NCBI RefSeq assembly: GCF_000002425.4
Contig: NC_037270.1
Span: 13,799,259 to 13,863,258, forward strand
From: Physcomitrium patens
Lineage: Eukaryota; Streptophyta; Bryopsida; Funariales; Funariaceae
Direction: 5' to 3'
Length of the DNA: 64,000 bases
The first letter of the stretch is position 1; every line of letters starts with the position of its first letter. Positions 48,480 to 59,810 of this stretch are shown piece by piece. The position numbers and the translations under genes are program-made. The notes beneath the pieces were generated by a model that had not been told where the DNA came from, searched no databases, and saw only the letters and a list, made by a program, of their open reading frames with translations.

Positions 48480-49984
48480 TGTATTGTAACACGACTATAT
48501 GGTAAAAGATGATAATATGGATCTTATTATAGAAAAGCCAAGTTAAAAGAAAAGATAGAAAAATATGGATAAAAGATAGGAAGGTAGTAAAACTTTTAGT
48601 AGTAATTCTACCCTTTTAGAAAAAAATATCTTCTACTTACTTTGTATGCCAAAAATAAGACAAAATAAGGTAGATTGAAAAAATAAATAATATAGACATT
48701 TTTAGAAAAAAGTTAAGAGTAATTCTAGTAAAAATAATTAAAAAAAAACTAGATGTTGATACCCAGAGAGGACTAGTTATGAACCAGGGTCGAAATCAGA
48801 CCCTGAGGCACAAAACCGAGTCTCGACGACGACTCCGGGACTCTTTCGTAAATTGGAGACTGGAGTTTGATAGAAGATTGGATAAGATTTTTATAAGGAT
48901 TGATTTTCGGTGATTTGGAGTTGTTATGACTTTGAAAGAGCTTTGCAAAGTCAAGGTTTGTTTCAGATGACTTGGATTTTATGAAATAAAACAAAGTTTA
49001 CATATTGAGTGATTTCAAGATTTTGTAGTAGATCTACAAGTGAAATTTTTTGGGTTTATGGATATACTTGTATTTAATATGTATTGTGAATTTGAGCTCA
49101 ATCTAACGGTTGAACTGAGGAACATTGAGATTTAAGTGGATGAAGGTCTCAAAAAGTAGAATTTTAGGTCTAGTAGGAGTTTTTAAGATTTCTTGCAATC
49201 TATTAGTTGGATTGGAGTGAAACTTGTGTGAAAGGATATTAGACTTGATTTTCTATATGTATGAGAATTTTGAGATCAATCAAAAGGTGCAAAGAAGAAA
49301 TATTGGCTTTGGAAGATTGGCATCAAAATTGGAGAAGGAGGCCGGTCAATACCCGAGCACATTTTTGAGGTTATCGTCAATTTGGTAACTCCGATCCTTT
49401 TCAATTCTTTTGTACTTTTTTTAATTTATTTTTTTAGAAGTTTGCAAAATTTGAGTTAAGATCAACGGTTTATTCATTAGTTATTGAGGTTTAAATCTGT
49501 TGTAGGAATTAGTAGGATTTGGATTAGGATTTGGTTAAGGTTTGATTTAGGATTTAGGGTTTGGTTAGGATTTGGTTTAGGATTTGATTGGGGTTTGGTT
49601 TAAGATTTGTTTAGGGTTTGGTTTAAGATTTTTTTAGGGTTTGATTTAGGATTTAGGATTTTATTAGGATTAAAGATTCAATTAGTTTTGGCCTAAAGTT
49701 TGAATGAAGTTCAATAGGATTTTAACTAGAATTAAATTAAGATTGAATTGAGATGTATTTGAGTGATATTTGTGATCCTTCTAATATTTCTTTAAGAATT
49801 CTTATTATTTTTTTGAAATTTCTTTGAGATTTTTTTTTGAATTTGATTAAGCTTGCTTAGCATTATTATGGTCTAATAAGAGCATTATTAATATTCTATT
49901 AGAATTCGAATTTTGTTATTGCAATTTCCATTCTTCTTTCCACAACCAGGTGCCTGGTGCATTTTCAAGCAAGACTTCACGTAT
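48480..49984 (+). repeat. Solo LTR of the TE-E type inserted in TE-A
   Basis: The block 48,485-49,979 (1,495 bp, TGTAACACG to ACTTCA) is flanked by TGTAT (48,480-48,484) and CGTAT (49,980-49,984), a likely 5-bp duplication with one C/T difference. It matches, inverted, 57,380-58,236 and 21,716-22,615 (for example AATTGGAGAAGGAGGCCGG at about 49,333). It carries CpG-rich segments and a GGATTTGGTT/TTTAGGG-like tract at 49,505-49,670. The right end shares a further ~40 bp with the TE-E leader, so the exact boundary is uncertain. Confidence 0.75.
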
Positions 49985-51170
49985 TACGACAATGCTTAAT
50001 ATTAAAATGTGCATCTTATACAATGATTAGTGAAGCTTTATATAAACAAGGCAAGAATGGAGTTTTCCGACGCTGTATTTATTAGACTGAAGTGTATACT
50101 ATATTGGAAGGTTGTCACTTGGACAATTGTGGTGGACATTTTGCAGGAGATAGCATGGCTCGTAAAGCTTTACAGGCTGGTTATTGGTGGCCAATAATGT
50201 TTACAGATGCCCATCAATTCGTCCGTCATTGTAACCCATGTCAGAAAACAGGTCAACCTATTGGAATTTCAGCAATGCCATTGGTACCAATTCTCGCTCA
50301 AGCACCTTTTGAAAAATGGGGAATTGATTTTAGGGGATCAATTGCACCAGCCTCGAGAAATAAATAAAAATGGTATATACTGGTAGCAACGAATTACGTA
50401 ACAAAATGGGCTGAAGTCATAGCTACGAAAACCAATACTGCAAGTACAATAGCAATCTTTTTGTATGAAAATATTATTACACGGTTTGGTTGTCCACGAG
50501 AATTAGTTAGTGATCGAGGAACTCATTTTATAAATAGTACAATCGAAGCACTTATGGCTAAATATAAGATAAAACATCGTAAGACTACACCGTATCACCT
50601 TAGAGCCAATGGACAAACGAAAAAGACTAATAGAATTTTATGTAAAATCTTAACAAAAATAGTTTCAAGAGCGGGAATAGATTCGGACACTAAGTTGTTC
50701 GTAGCTTTATGGGCATACCGTATTGCATGTAAAGTTACTACCAATGCTACCCCTTTTCAATTGGTTTATGGCTACGAAGTAATATTACCTATTGAATTGG
50801 AAGTCCAAAGTTTACGAATTGCTATAGATACTAGATTGGGAGATCAGGATTCATTACGGCACCGTTTAGAAGAATTGGAAAAATTAGATGAAACTAGAGC
50901 CAATGCATTAATGATAATGGAAACTACACAAAAATAAAAAAAGACTTATTATGATAGTAAGCTTAGACCAAAGGCTTTTATGCCAAATGATTTGGTACTT
51001 CTTTATGATAGTTGATTTAAAAAAATTTCTAGAAAATTTCAAGTTCAATGGCATGGACCATATCAATTTATTGATGGATTTCCAAATGGTTTCGTACAAT
51101 TGGAAGATTTTATAGGTACTAAATTTACAACACGAATCAATGGCAATCAACTTAAAATTTACTATACATA
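49985..51170 (+). pseudogene. TE-A integrase
   Basis: HHCC zinc region: GCHLDNCGGHFAGD with both His, then RHCNPCQK with both Cys. Core: KWGIDFRG (first Asp), LVSDRGTHF (second Asp). The third catalytic residue, expected as Glu, reads Lys in NGQTKKTN (codon 50,620-50,622). A C-terminal LWAYRIACKVTTNATPFQLVYG segment and WHGPYQFIDGF (chromatin-proximal part) follow. Stops at about 50,086, 50,365 and 50,935. Strong family match; inactive by stops and the Glu-to-Lys change. Confidence 0.9.
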
Positions 51171-51314
51171 AATCCAAGATGGATTTTCTATTTCAAAAAA
51201 GGGAAGAGGGGTAAATAATGATGATGATAGGGTATTTCATCATGACGAATCATGGGAAATAAGGGGGAGTCGATCTAATTGATTGGACCATAGTAAGAAG
51301 TAGGAGGGGGATTC

Positions 51315-51780
51315 TTGACAAGCATCGTGTTTTCTTTTGTGGTTAAGAAGAAGATGGCAAACATGGTGTTTGAGAAAGCAAGGTTGGAGACCGATTGGAA
51401 AGAATGGCAAGAACGGCTACAGGTAGAGGTTGTGATGTTGCAGTCTAAACTAGCCACATTAGCGAAAGAGGCCAATAATTTAGTGCAGATCAATATACCA
51501 ATTTTAGCAACAACTTCTTAGGAGATACCTTTGAAATCGACAAAAGAATGGCAGAAGATGTTGGAGGAGCATGACAACCAAATTGCTTGACGTGAGTCTC
51601 AGCTACGGGAATTAGGTTTGTCAAATGAAGATCTAACGACAAGTTTGGATGGAGAATCCTCGAACATTGAGGCAGATAACGAAGATATAAAGAAGAGAAG
51701 ATCACCAATTCGAAGGGTGGTAAGCCAATGCCATTGAATGAAGAAGCCAATGCTGCTATGTCTTTATAAGTTGAGGCTAA
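51315..51780 (+). pseudogene. TE-A additional frame between integrase and 3' LTR
   Basis: After the integrase and before the 3' LTR lies a sense-strand frame with protein-like composition. It includes FEKARLETDWKEWQERL, LQSKLATLAKEANNL, KEWQKMLEEHDNQIA and a Lys/Arg-rich KKRRSPIRR segment. It is predicted by eye to form a coiled coil followed by a basic tail. Stops at 51,520 and 51,588 interrupt it. I do not recognise the family. Extra frames at this position are known in some plant Ty3/gypsy lineages; no counterpart was seen in TE-1 or TE-2. Confidence 0.5.
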
Positions 51781-51821
51781 ATAATGTTTACAAAGATGCT
51801 ACACAATTAGGAGTAGAGCTA

Positions 51822-52409
51822 TGTAGAATAGGCAAATAAACTTTGTGATAAGTTACTGGTTGGTTATTGTTAACCTTGAAAATTAGACTGATAGTTAAGT
51901 AATTTTGTTGGTAATAGTAGGTTGTTAGTGGAATAAATGGTTAAGAATTCAAAGTGTTATAACCTTTGGAATCTGCTGGTCGATAGATTATCTTTTTAGT
52001 AGGATAAAGAGGTTGAAGAAAGAGAGATCGGAGCGAGACTTTGAGAGCATAAGCCGAGATATTGAATTCTGTGTGATGAATTGAGAAACTGAATACAATA
52101 GGTAAGTTGGAAATCAGTAATTGAATATATATGTATAAACTGCAAAGAGAGTAAGTGGAAGATGAATGGATAAGAATATAGAAGTATTTTTGAATTGATA
52201 GTCATAGAATGGATTATGGGTTGAATTAAGATAGAAGTAATAAGCCTTGGTGTTTTGTAATTTGATAATTAATTTCGGATAGCCAGAGTATAGTCAATTG
52301 TGATATTAACAGACCCAATTTATATAACCATTCTTTTCCCATGTTCGAACCTACCTCTATTACTTCAATTGCTTTGGTATATTGAAGCTTGAACACAACG
52401 AGAACAACA
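51822..52409 (+). repeat. TE-A 3' LTR
   Basis: 588 bp, TGTAGAATAGG to AGAACAACA, matching the 5' LTR closely with scattered transitions and small indels. Confidence 0.9.
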
Positions 52410-52426
52410 ATGCACTTTGGACAGGC

Positions 52427-53631
52427 TGTGAGTGTAAATTTCATCTTTCTATCCAAATTACAAGATGGCCTCAATTAAGAGTTGCTTGTAATGGATAGTG
52501 TGAAGTGGAAGATGCAATTAATAAGAACAAACGAAGAAACAACACAAAGTGAAAGGAATGTATACAAGCAAATATACACTCCAAAACTTGGTCACAATCT
52601 GTTCACGGAGTTTTCACCTAGTAAAAAATAAAAATTAAAAGTAAAAAGTATATTTTTAAGAATTTAATTTTTTAAGCTTTCCAATGATATAAGAAACATG
52701 TAAATCCGAATTACTATGAGTAAGTTATGAAGGTTTAAAAATAACAAGTAAATAAATAAAAGTTAAGTGGAAATGTTTTACCTCAAGAGTAACTTGTTTA
52801 TAAGTCAAGGATTTGAGCCTCACCAAGGTTCACATGTAGTGTATATTGATTGTCTAAAGAGACCTTGAGGCCTTAGTCTTATCTTCCTACCTATACCCAA
52901 GGTGCTACAATCCATATGGGACTTATACACCTTCTTTCCTACGAGGACTAGACTAGCTACTGGTCTTCCTATTTTCTACTAGTAAAACTCATTTTTTTTT
53001 TATTTTTGACTTCTCCATGGTGTTTAAAAACACTCAAATAGCCAAGGAACTGAATGTGGCCATCAAATCTTACTCCCTTTCTTCATAATGGCTTCCAAAG
53101 TGGTAAAATTCATTTTTATCAAGATCTTAAACATTGCTCTAAAAATTCCTAAAAAATTATAAATAAATTCTAAATAAAATTTGGAAAATCCTACAATGTT
53201 TCTATAATGCTAATATCCATGTAAGGCTATATTTTTCTACCTTCGTGATTTTTGATAATAATAAAGATCAATTTAAATCCATTATAAATCTTATTTTTTA
53301 TATCAATAACTAAAATGGTGTGAGGTTCTTTCTCATGCTTCTTCTAACTACTAAAATTTATAGTTTTCATAAATAATATATATAGATAGAAGACTAATAT
53401 AAATTTTGGTTCTAATAAATAATCCTTAATACTCAACAATGAATGAAAATACTAAATCAACGAAGATAATTCCCTCTAAGACTTACTAAGACTCCATCTC
53501 CACCACTAACATTCTAATTTTCTATTTATCAAAGGATTTCTACACTACTCACTATATATTGTGATTTAAAGCATTCTAAATGCATGTTTTAATCTTAAAA
53601 CAACAAGTTAGTCAATTTGATGACTCACTCA
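52427..53631 (-). repeat. R-family LTR, copy 2, inserted in TE-D
   Basis: About 1.2 kb, the inverse of 9,979-11,233. Ends read TGTGAGTG and CACTCA, a short terminal inverted repeat. TE-D integrase runs to LWTG on the left and resumes with HRSI-ATYHKIK on the right, in the order expected for the zinc-binding region. The flanks CAGGC and CAAGC are a possible target duplication, but the exact ends are ambiguous by a few bases. Confidence 0.75.
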
Positions 53632-54030
53632 AGCCATAGAAGTATTTGAGCTACTTATCATAAAATCAAGTAGTAATATTAGTAAAAAGGTCTCTACAAA
53701 GATATAGAAGAATTTTTGGCTTCATATATTGAATGCCAATTACAATCCAAAGTCCAATCCAAAGTTGAGATGCAACTTATCTATCCACTTGCTATGCATT
53801 TTTAATGAATGATTGATTTGATGGATATACCATTGAAATTATAGAATATAATATATCTTATTTTGATAATAAAAGAGCTTTCAAAATAAGTTGAAGATAG
53901 ACCTTTAAAGATCAAGACTGCAAAAGGAGTGTACAAATTCATCTTAGAAGATATTTTTAGCAAATATAGCAGCATTAGAAGGATAAAGGATGATCAAAAA
54001 AATTAGATATAGCAGAGATTAAATACAATC
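53632..54030 (+). pseudogene. TE-D integrase, right part
   Basis: Continues TE-D: KGLYKDIEEFLASYIECQ (zinc region with one Cys altered), LIYPLAMHF, then KTAKGVYKFILEDIFSKY and IRRIKDDQ (second catalytic Asp region). Trp codons of the expected WW-K-G-L-Y motif read TAG and TAA. It ends before the DDE Glu; the TE-D to TE-E boundary lies between about 54,030 and 54,200. Confidence 0.7.
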
Positions 54031-54199
54031 TTGTTATATAATAGCATTTAATAAAAATTCTTTGAATTTTTAAGATCTTAAAATTCTTTGTATATCTTTT
54101 TCCAAATATGTTTTCTTAAATTATCTTATTTTTTTTTATAATTTTCACAAATTGTTAAAAATTGTATTGACTTTTTTTTTCTATTTTGACTTCTTATCC

Positions 54200-56436
54200 T
54201 TGCATAGGCCAAACCATCATTCATAACCTTTTTTCTATTTATATAGCAATAATATATGATTATTCTAATATAATAAGATATACAGACATATCTTATACAA
54301 AAAAAATTATTTATGAATAAAATCTCCTATTGTTACTTTAATATTTGGACAAGCTCTATATAAATCTTTCTCTAAATTATTTATTCATATTATCATCTAT
54401 CCATCTTTAATATCAGAAGGCCATTTTTCTTTTTTATATATATTTTTTGACATCAAATTGATTTCAAAACCATAATCAAATTAATGCTATAATTAGCTCT
54501 TTTAACTCTCTTAATTTTATTATAGTTTTTGTAGTAGCCTTTGTCAAATGATTCCTAGAATAATGACTAGAGGCTTAAATTATATTGCCTTCTTTTATAA
54601 ACCTAACTTATGAAACATCTCCAAAATTTTATATTTTATTTTCTTCATTTATATTACTTTTTATTGTTATTGTTATTTGTACATTTGATGTCATAGTATC
54701 TTCTATAGATTTTTTTTTCTTTATTGTGTCAATAATGACTTCATGAAATTCATGCTTTTTATTCTCTAAAATTTCACTAATTGTAAATTGAATCTTCCCA
54801 CCTAAAATTCATTCTTCTAATATCTTCTTCAAATATGTAGCAACTTCAATATTTGATTGTAATTTATATGCAAAAACCTTTGCTTATTTTTTTTATAATT
54901 TTTTTTCCTTATAGAAATATTCTTTGTTTCTTCTTCATCCATAATTTTTTTTTTGTTTTAATTTCTCTCTTCTTGCAATTATTTTTGATGATCCTTCATT
55001 ATTTTCATCTCTTCTTTGTTTTTTTCTATTAATGCTTTATATTTTCTCCTTGCAATAAAAGCATGAACCAATAATTCATCTACTAGATTATTCCACATAT
55101 CAATTTGTCAAATATTATTTCCAAGACGTTTTAAATCATCTCTAGTAAAATACTTCTTTTCAACATAATTCATTGCACTTAACTACAAAGAACTAAATTT
55201 TCCTAAAAATTCAAGACTTATGCTTAAATATTTTTTAGGTTTTGCTTCCACCTAATATGTTGATGTTTCATTGCTTGAGATTTTAAATGCTACTTTTGTA
55301 TGTACCTTCATTCTTCCTTTTTCATAGTTTATTTCTAATTTTTTTCACTCTCTTTTAAGTATATCATACCATCTTTAAAAAAAAACAACTCTTTTACATA
55401 ATGCCTCTATGAAATCTTTACATTTCCTTCTTAAATGATCCATGCTATTACACCACATGCATCTATGTACTATGCCTTCTATTAGTCCCAATTTTTGTCT
55501 TATTGAAATTTTTGATGATTGACTCTTTTCCTGAAGTTTTGCAAATTTTATTTATAAATCTTTCATCTCTCATATGATTTCATCAATTTTCATTTCTTCT
55601 TTCTTTGATGTAACTAGTGAAGATTGAATCATAGATATAAGATAGTTTATAGGTATTTTTATCTTAGATGTTTGTAATGGTCTTTGAATATCCACCTTAT
55701 GCTTTCTCTTTTCTCTCTTTGTAACCAATTCTATTGCCTCCTCCATTTCTTTCCAATTTATTCTCAATCCTTCTTCTTCTTCTTTATCTTTAAAAAAAAA
55801 ATTCCAACTTTTCTTGCAACTCTCTATCATCCGCTTGAAGAAATAATTCTACTTTGCTTAGATCTAGTAATTATATTTCTATCTTTTTTAATTAAAAATA
55901 TTTTCTTTTGAACTCTCTTAATAATTCTATTGCTTGAAGATCCATCTTAAGTCTTTTAATTCACTCAAAAAATGACTTTTTTATAATCCAATTACTATCT
56001 TTTAAAAAAATTCATCTTTTAATGCTTAAAAATATTTCTCCTATGAATCTCCAAAATATCTTATAGTAGACTTTATAAGATTTATTATTTTTGGTGAAAA
56101 AGCTAATTTAAATAATTGAACCATTTCTTTTTCAAAAACATGCTTCAATTCCATTTCTTTTACATAACATCTTAAATACTTTGTAATATCTTTCCTTTCA
56201 AATTGATCAATCTTATCTATAATCACTTATAATTTTTTATTTGCCATACCTTCTTTGCAATCTTTAAATTGTTATTGTTGCATGAATAGAACAAAAGCCT
56301 CAAACATGCTTGTAGAATTGAAATCAAAATATATGCTTTCACCTCTACTTCTAGCTCTATTTCCAACTGCACTTGAAGCATCAATTGAAGTATCACTAAA
56401 AACTCCTTCTTCCATTCTATTTCTTTTTTTATCCAT
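54200..56436 (-). pseudogene. TE-E gag and protease (minus strand, decayed)
   Basis: Starts with Met at 56,436. The gag core QFERKDITKYLRCYVKEMEL parallels the reversed fragment in TE-A. The zinc knuckle CMWCNSMDHLRRKC (C-x2-C-x4-H-x4-C, 55,420-55,461) is intact. Protease follows with INYGFEINLMSKNIYKKEKWP, in which the D-H-G-S of the relative reads N-Y-G-F. After about 54,240 a NDGLAYARIRS-like segment shows the pol frame continuing, with further decay. The remaining Pol is found at 24,300-22,640, so the element was split by later insertions. Stops throughout. Confidence 0.75.
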
Positions 56437-56529
56437 AATTCAAAAAAATCAAAAAAATTCCAAACACCTTCTATCTTAAGCTTTTTACGTCATGTTCACT
56501 ACTTATGTCATATTACATGTATTCTTACT

Positions 56530-58236
56530 AGAGAATGTACTAGGCACCTAGCTATGAAAGGTAAGTAGAAATACAACAAAAATCCTACTAAGTCTATTAG
56601 AGTCTTATATAAACTTTAGATAATCTTTAATAATCCTAATCAAACTTTAATCAATTTAAAATAAATTTAAAAGAAGTTACAAAAGAAATACAAAGAAGTC
56701 ATAAATTAATTTTTTTTCAATAAAATAAAATAAATATTAAAAAATAGAAAATAAACCTTTAAAGAAATAATAATAATCTTAAAGAAATTTTTTAAATATT
56801 TTTTTCAAAAAAATAACAAAAAATCCTAAAAAAATATTCAAAAATAAAAAATCTAAAAAAAATTTAATTTAATTCTAATTAAAATCTTAATAAATTTTAA
56901 TCAAATTTTAGATAAATCCTAATCAAAATCTTAATTAAAATCACAATAAACTTTAATAAAATTCTTGGTCAAACCCTAATTAAAATCCTAATTAAAATTA
57001 TAATGAATCTTAATCAAATCCTAAATCAAATCCTAATAAAATCCTAGTTAAATCCTAATCAAATCTTAGAAAAATCTTAATCAAATTCTCAAAAAACTCT
57101 AATCAAATTCTAATAAAATCCTAATCAAATCTTAATCAAATCCTAATCAAATTTTAGTCAAATTTTAATCAAATTTTAGTCAAATTCTGATAAAATCCTG
57201 ACAAAATCCTAAATTCTAACTAAATCCTAAATGAATTTATAGAAGATTAAAAATTCAATAATTAATGATGAAACTATTGATTTTGACCCAAAATTTATAT
57301 ATCTTACAAAAAAAAAGTTAACAACAAGCACAATAAGTTTAAAGAAGATCACACATATTAAATAAATGATAATTCTAAATTTTTGCTCATAGATGGGCCG
57401 GCCCCCTTCTCCAATCTTAATATTGATATTCTTGAGCTACAATCTTTTAATTTTATTTTTTAATTTGTTCCGAATTTTTTACAATTGTCAAAAATCAAGT
57501 TGATTATCTTTGAGCAAAATTATATTTTAATTTAACTAGCAAATTGACACATATTTTAGGAATCATTATTAGTCTTGTAAATCCTAATTTTTGAGACCAC
57601 AACCTACAAAAATCCTCATATGCTTGAATCTAACTACTTAATTGACCTCAAATTTTTCATGCACACTTACAACAAGCATAACAACAAACTTTGCAATTTT
57701 TACTTATAAAAATACTACAAAACTTACAAAATCTTGAAATTTATAAACTTATTTTTATTTCTCAAAATCAAAATCCATCAAATACATCACTGATTTTGAA
57801 AATCCCTCAAAATCTCAATAATAATGCAAATGACATGAAACAAACTCTTAAAAAACTTTTCTTAATTCTGATCTAAAATCTTATTCTTCAATAGACATAA
57901 GACCTTGGAACTACCATAGATGTATGGTTTTGTGCCTTGAGATTTGATTTTAATTGAGGTTGACCATTGGTCCTCTTTACATATCAATTTTTAGTAATTT
58001 GAGATAATTTTTACTTTGATTTATTTTTAATTCTCTTTTAAACATGCATATATTAATTTTTTATTTTATTTATTTTGATTTTACTCATTTATGCCTCTAC
58101 AAAATAAATAGAAGTTCCTTCAACAAAAAGTAGTAATAAGACTTATATTTTTACTACCTTTCTATTAAGCTCTTCTATAATAACATCCATATTTTTATTT
58201 TTGACTATATAGTCATATTACCACATAACAATGTTT
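56530..58236 (-). repeat. TE-E 5' LTR (minus orientation)
   Basis: In minus orientation it starts TGTTATGTGGTAATATG at 58,236 and ends near 56,530. The first ~860 bp match the partial 3' LTR at 21,716-22,615. The rest (56,600-57,240) is a degenerate array of CTAATCAAATC-like words, matching the GGATTTGGTT tract of the solo LTR at 48,485-49,979. No coding content. Confidence 0.75.
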
Positions 58237-58665
58237 GAGCACTCGTTATATATATTTGTTGGCTAATGATGTAATTAGTTGGAATAGAAAGAAATAACCA
58301 ATGATAACATTATTTACCACCAAAGCAAAGTATGTGGCAGCTAATCATGTTACAAAGGAGATAATTTGGCTTCAAAGGTTTTTTAAAGACATTAAATTTT
58401 TATAAGATGGTTCCTTGATTATTTTTAGTGATAAGAAAAGTTGCAATTTTTTTTCAAGGAATCCTATATTCCATGCTTGTACTAAGTATGTTCAAATTCA
58501 ACATTACTTTCTTTGTAAAAAAATTGAAAGTGGCAACATTAACTTAATTTTTTGCAAGATTTAAGACATGGTTGTAGATGTTTTGACCAAAGGACTAGTT
58601 TGTGAGAAACATTGTAAATTCAAGGAGATGATGGGCATCATCAAATTGATTTAGTCTAATATGTG
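58237..58665 (+). pseudogene. Ty1/copia RNase H, 3' portion of the split element
   Basis: Begins with STRYIYLLANDVISW directly at the TE-E LTR boundary, then TLFTTKAKYVAANHVTKEIIWLQ, IIFSDKKS (catalytic Asp), NPIFHACTKYVQIQHYF and DMVVDVLTKGLV. This is the C-terminal RNase H of copia Pol, same strand as the RT at 20,810-21,715. The piece between (about 90 codons) is absent from both ends. Confidence 0.85.
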
Positions 58666-58744
58666 ATTAAGTAGGAGTATTAACAGAGTGTGTAACTCCT
58701 ATCATAAAAATAATATAAAAGATTCTTAAAGATTTTAAAAATCA
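58666..58744 (+). repeat. Copia 3' end and start of its LTR
   Basis: A purine-rich GATTAAGTAGGAGTAT tract (about 58,660-58,678) is followed by TTAACAGAGTGTGTAACTCC, which resembles the start of the repeat at 59,455. This is where the copia polypurine tract and 3' LTR are expected. Confidence 0.5.
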
Positions 58745-58924
58745 ACAATGTTCAATTATCATGTGGCCACTTGTCCTATTAGGCTACATGATGGCTTGAT
58801 AGGCTATGGGAGCTAAATGATATTATCACCAACAAATGGTGGCTACAACTTATCATTCAGCAAAGCAATATGAACCGCCCATTCTACATTATAATAGAAG
58901 TTATACACTTTATTAATATAATAT
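58745..58924 (-). repeat. Left arm of an inverted LTR-like repeat
   Basis: Reverse complement of 59,449-59,632, for example CAACAAATGGTGGCTACAAC against GTTGTAGCCACCATTTGTTG. Arms are about 180 bp, separated by about 520 bp of AT-rich DNA. Confidence 0.85.
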
Positions 58925-59448
58925 TGCTATAAAAATGTAATAAGTTATGACTTTAAGTATTTTCTATAATTTTTTAAGATCTTCTAAAATCTTTCATATT
59001 TTTTTGTTACTTTTTATAAATTATAAAAAATATATTTTTTAAAAAAATTTATTAAAATAAATATTTATAGCAATAATTTTACTTGTTAAATAAAATTTTA
59101 AATTTTTTTTCTTATTCTATTGTATTTATTTGGTGAATAAATCTTTGATTATTTTTTTATTAATAAAAAATCATATTTAAAAGAAAATTTTATTATTGAT
59201 TTTTATTTTATTTTATTTTATATTTATTTACCAATTTCTATTCTTTAAATTTATTATATAACTTATTTAAATTTTCTTTAGAATTTTATACTTGAACAAT
59301 ACCAAATTAGAAATTATGTAATTCTTTTTATTACTTATAAGTTTTTAAACAAAATATATTCTATGTCATATTTGGTTTTTCTTACTTTATAGCTAATTTT
59401 TCTAATTACACATTTAGATAAGTTAGACTTATTGCATTTTTGTGGTAA
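58925..59448. other. AT-rich spacer between inverted arms
   Basis: Nothing recognisable. Confidence 0.5.
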
Positions 59449-59810
59449 TATTATATTAATAGAGTGTAAAACTCATATTAGTCATAATATAGAATAAGTG
59501 GTTGACACTGCTTTGCTGGTTGATAAGTTGTAGCCACCATTTGTTGGTGGTAACACCATTTAGCAACTATAGCCTACCAAGCCATCATGCAACCTAACAA
59601 GACAAGTATCTACTTCTTAATTGGACATTGTTAAGAAGGCTAGTTGTTTGTATGTTCATATTAGAAAGTCCATGTGGTTAGACATTGGAATAGTAGTATA
59701 AAAACTCAAACCAAAAGCTCATTTTAGCAAGTAGTTTTAGTTCTCTTTTTTTCACATATTTGTACTTCTTTTCTAGCCATATACTTCCTCATATTATATC
59801 ACATATTAAA
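59449..59810 (+). repeat. Right arm and remainder of an LTR-like repeat
   Basis: Starts TTATATTAATAGAGTGTAAAACTC and pairs with the left arm to 59,632. It continues to a TATA-like AGTATAAAA (about 59,693-59,703) and a pyrimidine-rich stretch, as in a copia LTR promoter. The right end is not defined. Confidence 0.6.

Larger units (their letters stand above)
41791..52414 (+). mobile_element. TE-A: Ty3/gypsy retrotransposon with both LTRs, nested in TE-D
   Basis: LTRs at 41,796-42,408 and 51,822-52,409 both start TGTAGAATAGG and end GAGAACAACA. The flanks are ATACA (41,791-41,795) and ATGCA (52,410-52,414), a 5-bp target duplication with one G-to-A difference. Removing the element and one duplication rejoins TE-D integrase (EFHDT then LWTG). 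Internally: primer-binding site, gag start, a reversed foreign fragment (43,088-46,500), RT/RNase H, a solo LTR (48,485-49,979), integrase, and an extra frame before the 3' LTR. Stops and catalytic changes show that it is inactive. Confidence 0.9.

Noticed and set aside
49505-49670. TTTAGGG-like words suggested interstitial telomere repeats
   Set aside because: Units vary (GGATTTGG, GGTTTGG, TTTAGGATT) with irregular spacing, and the same tract occurs at the matching place of the TE-E LTR (56,850-57,230, complementary strand). It is an LTR feature.
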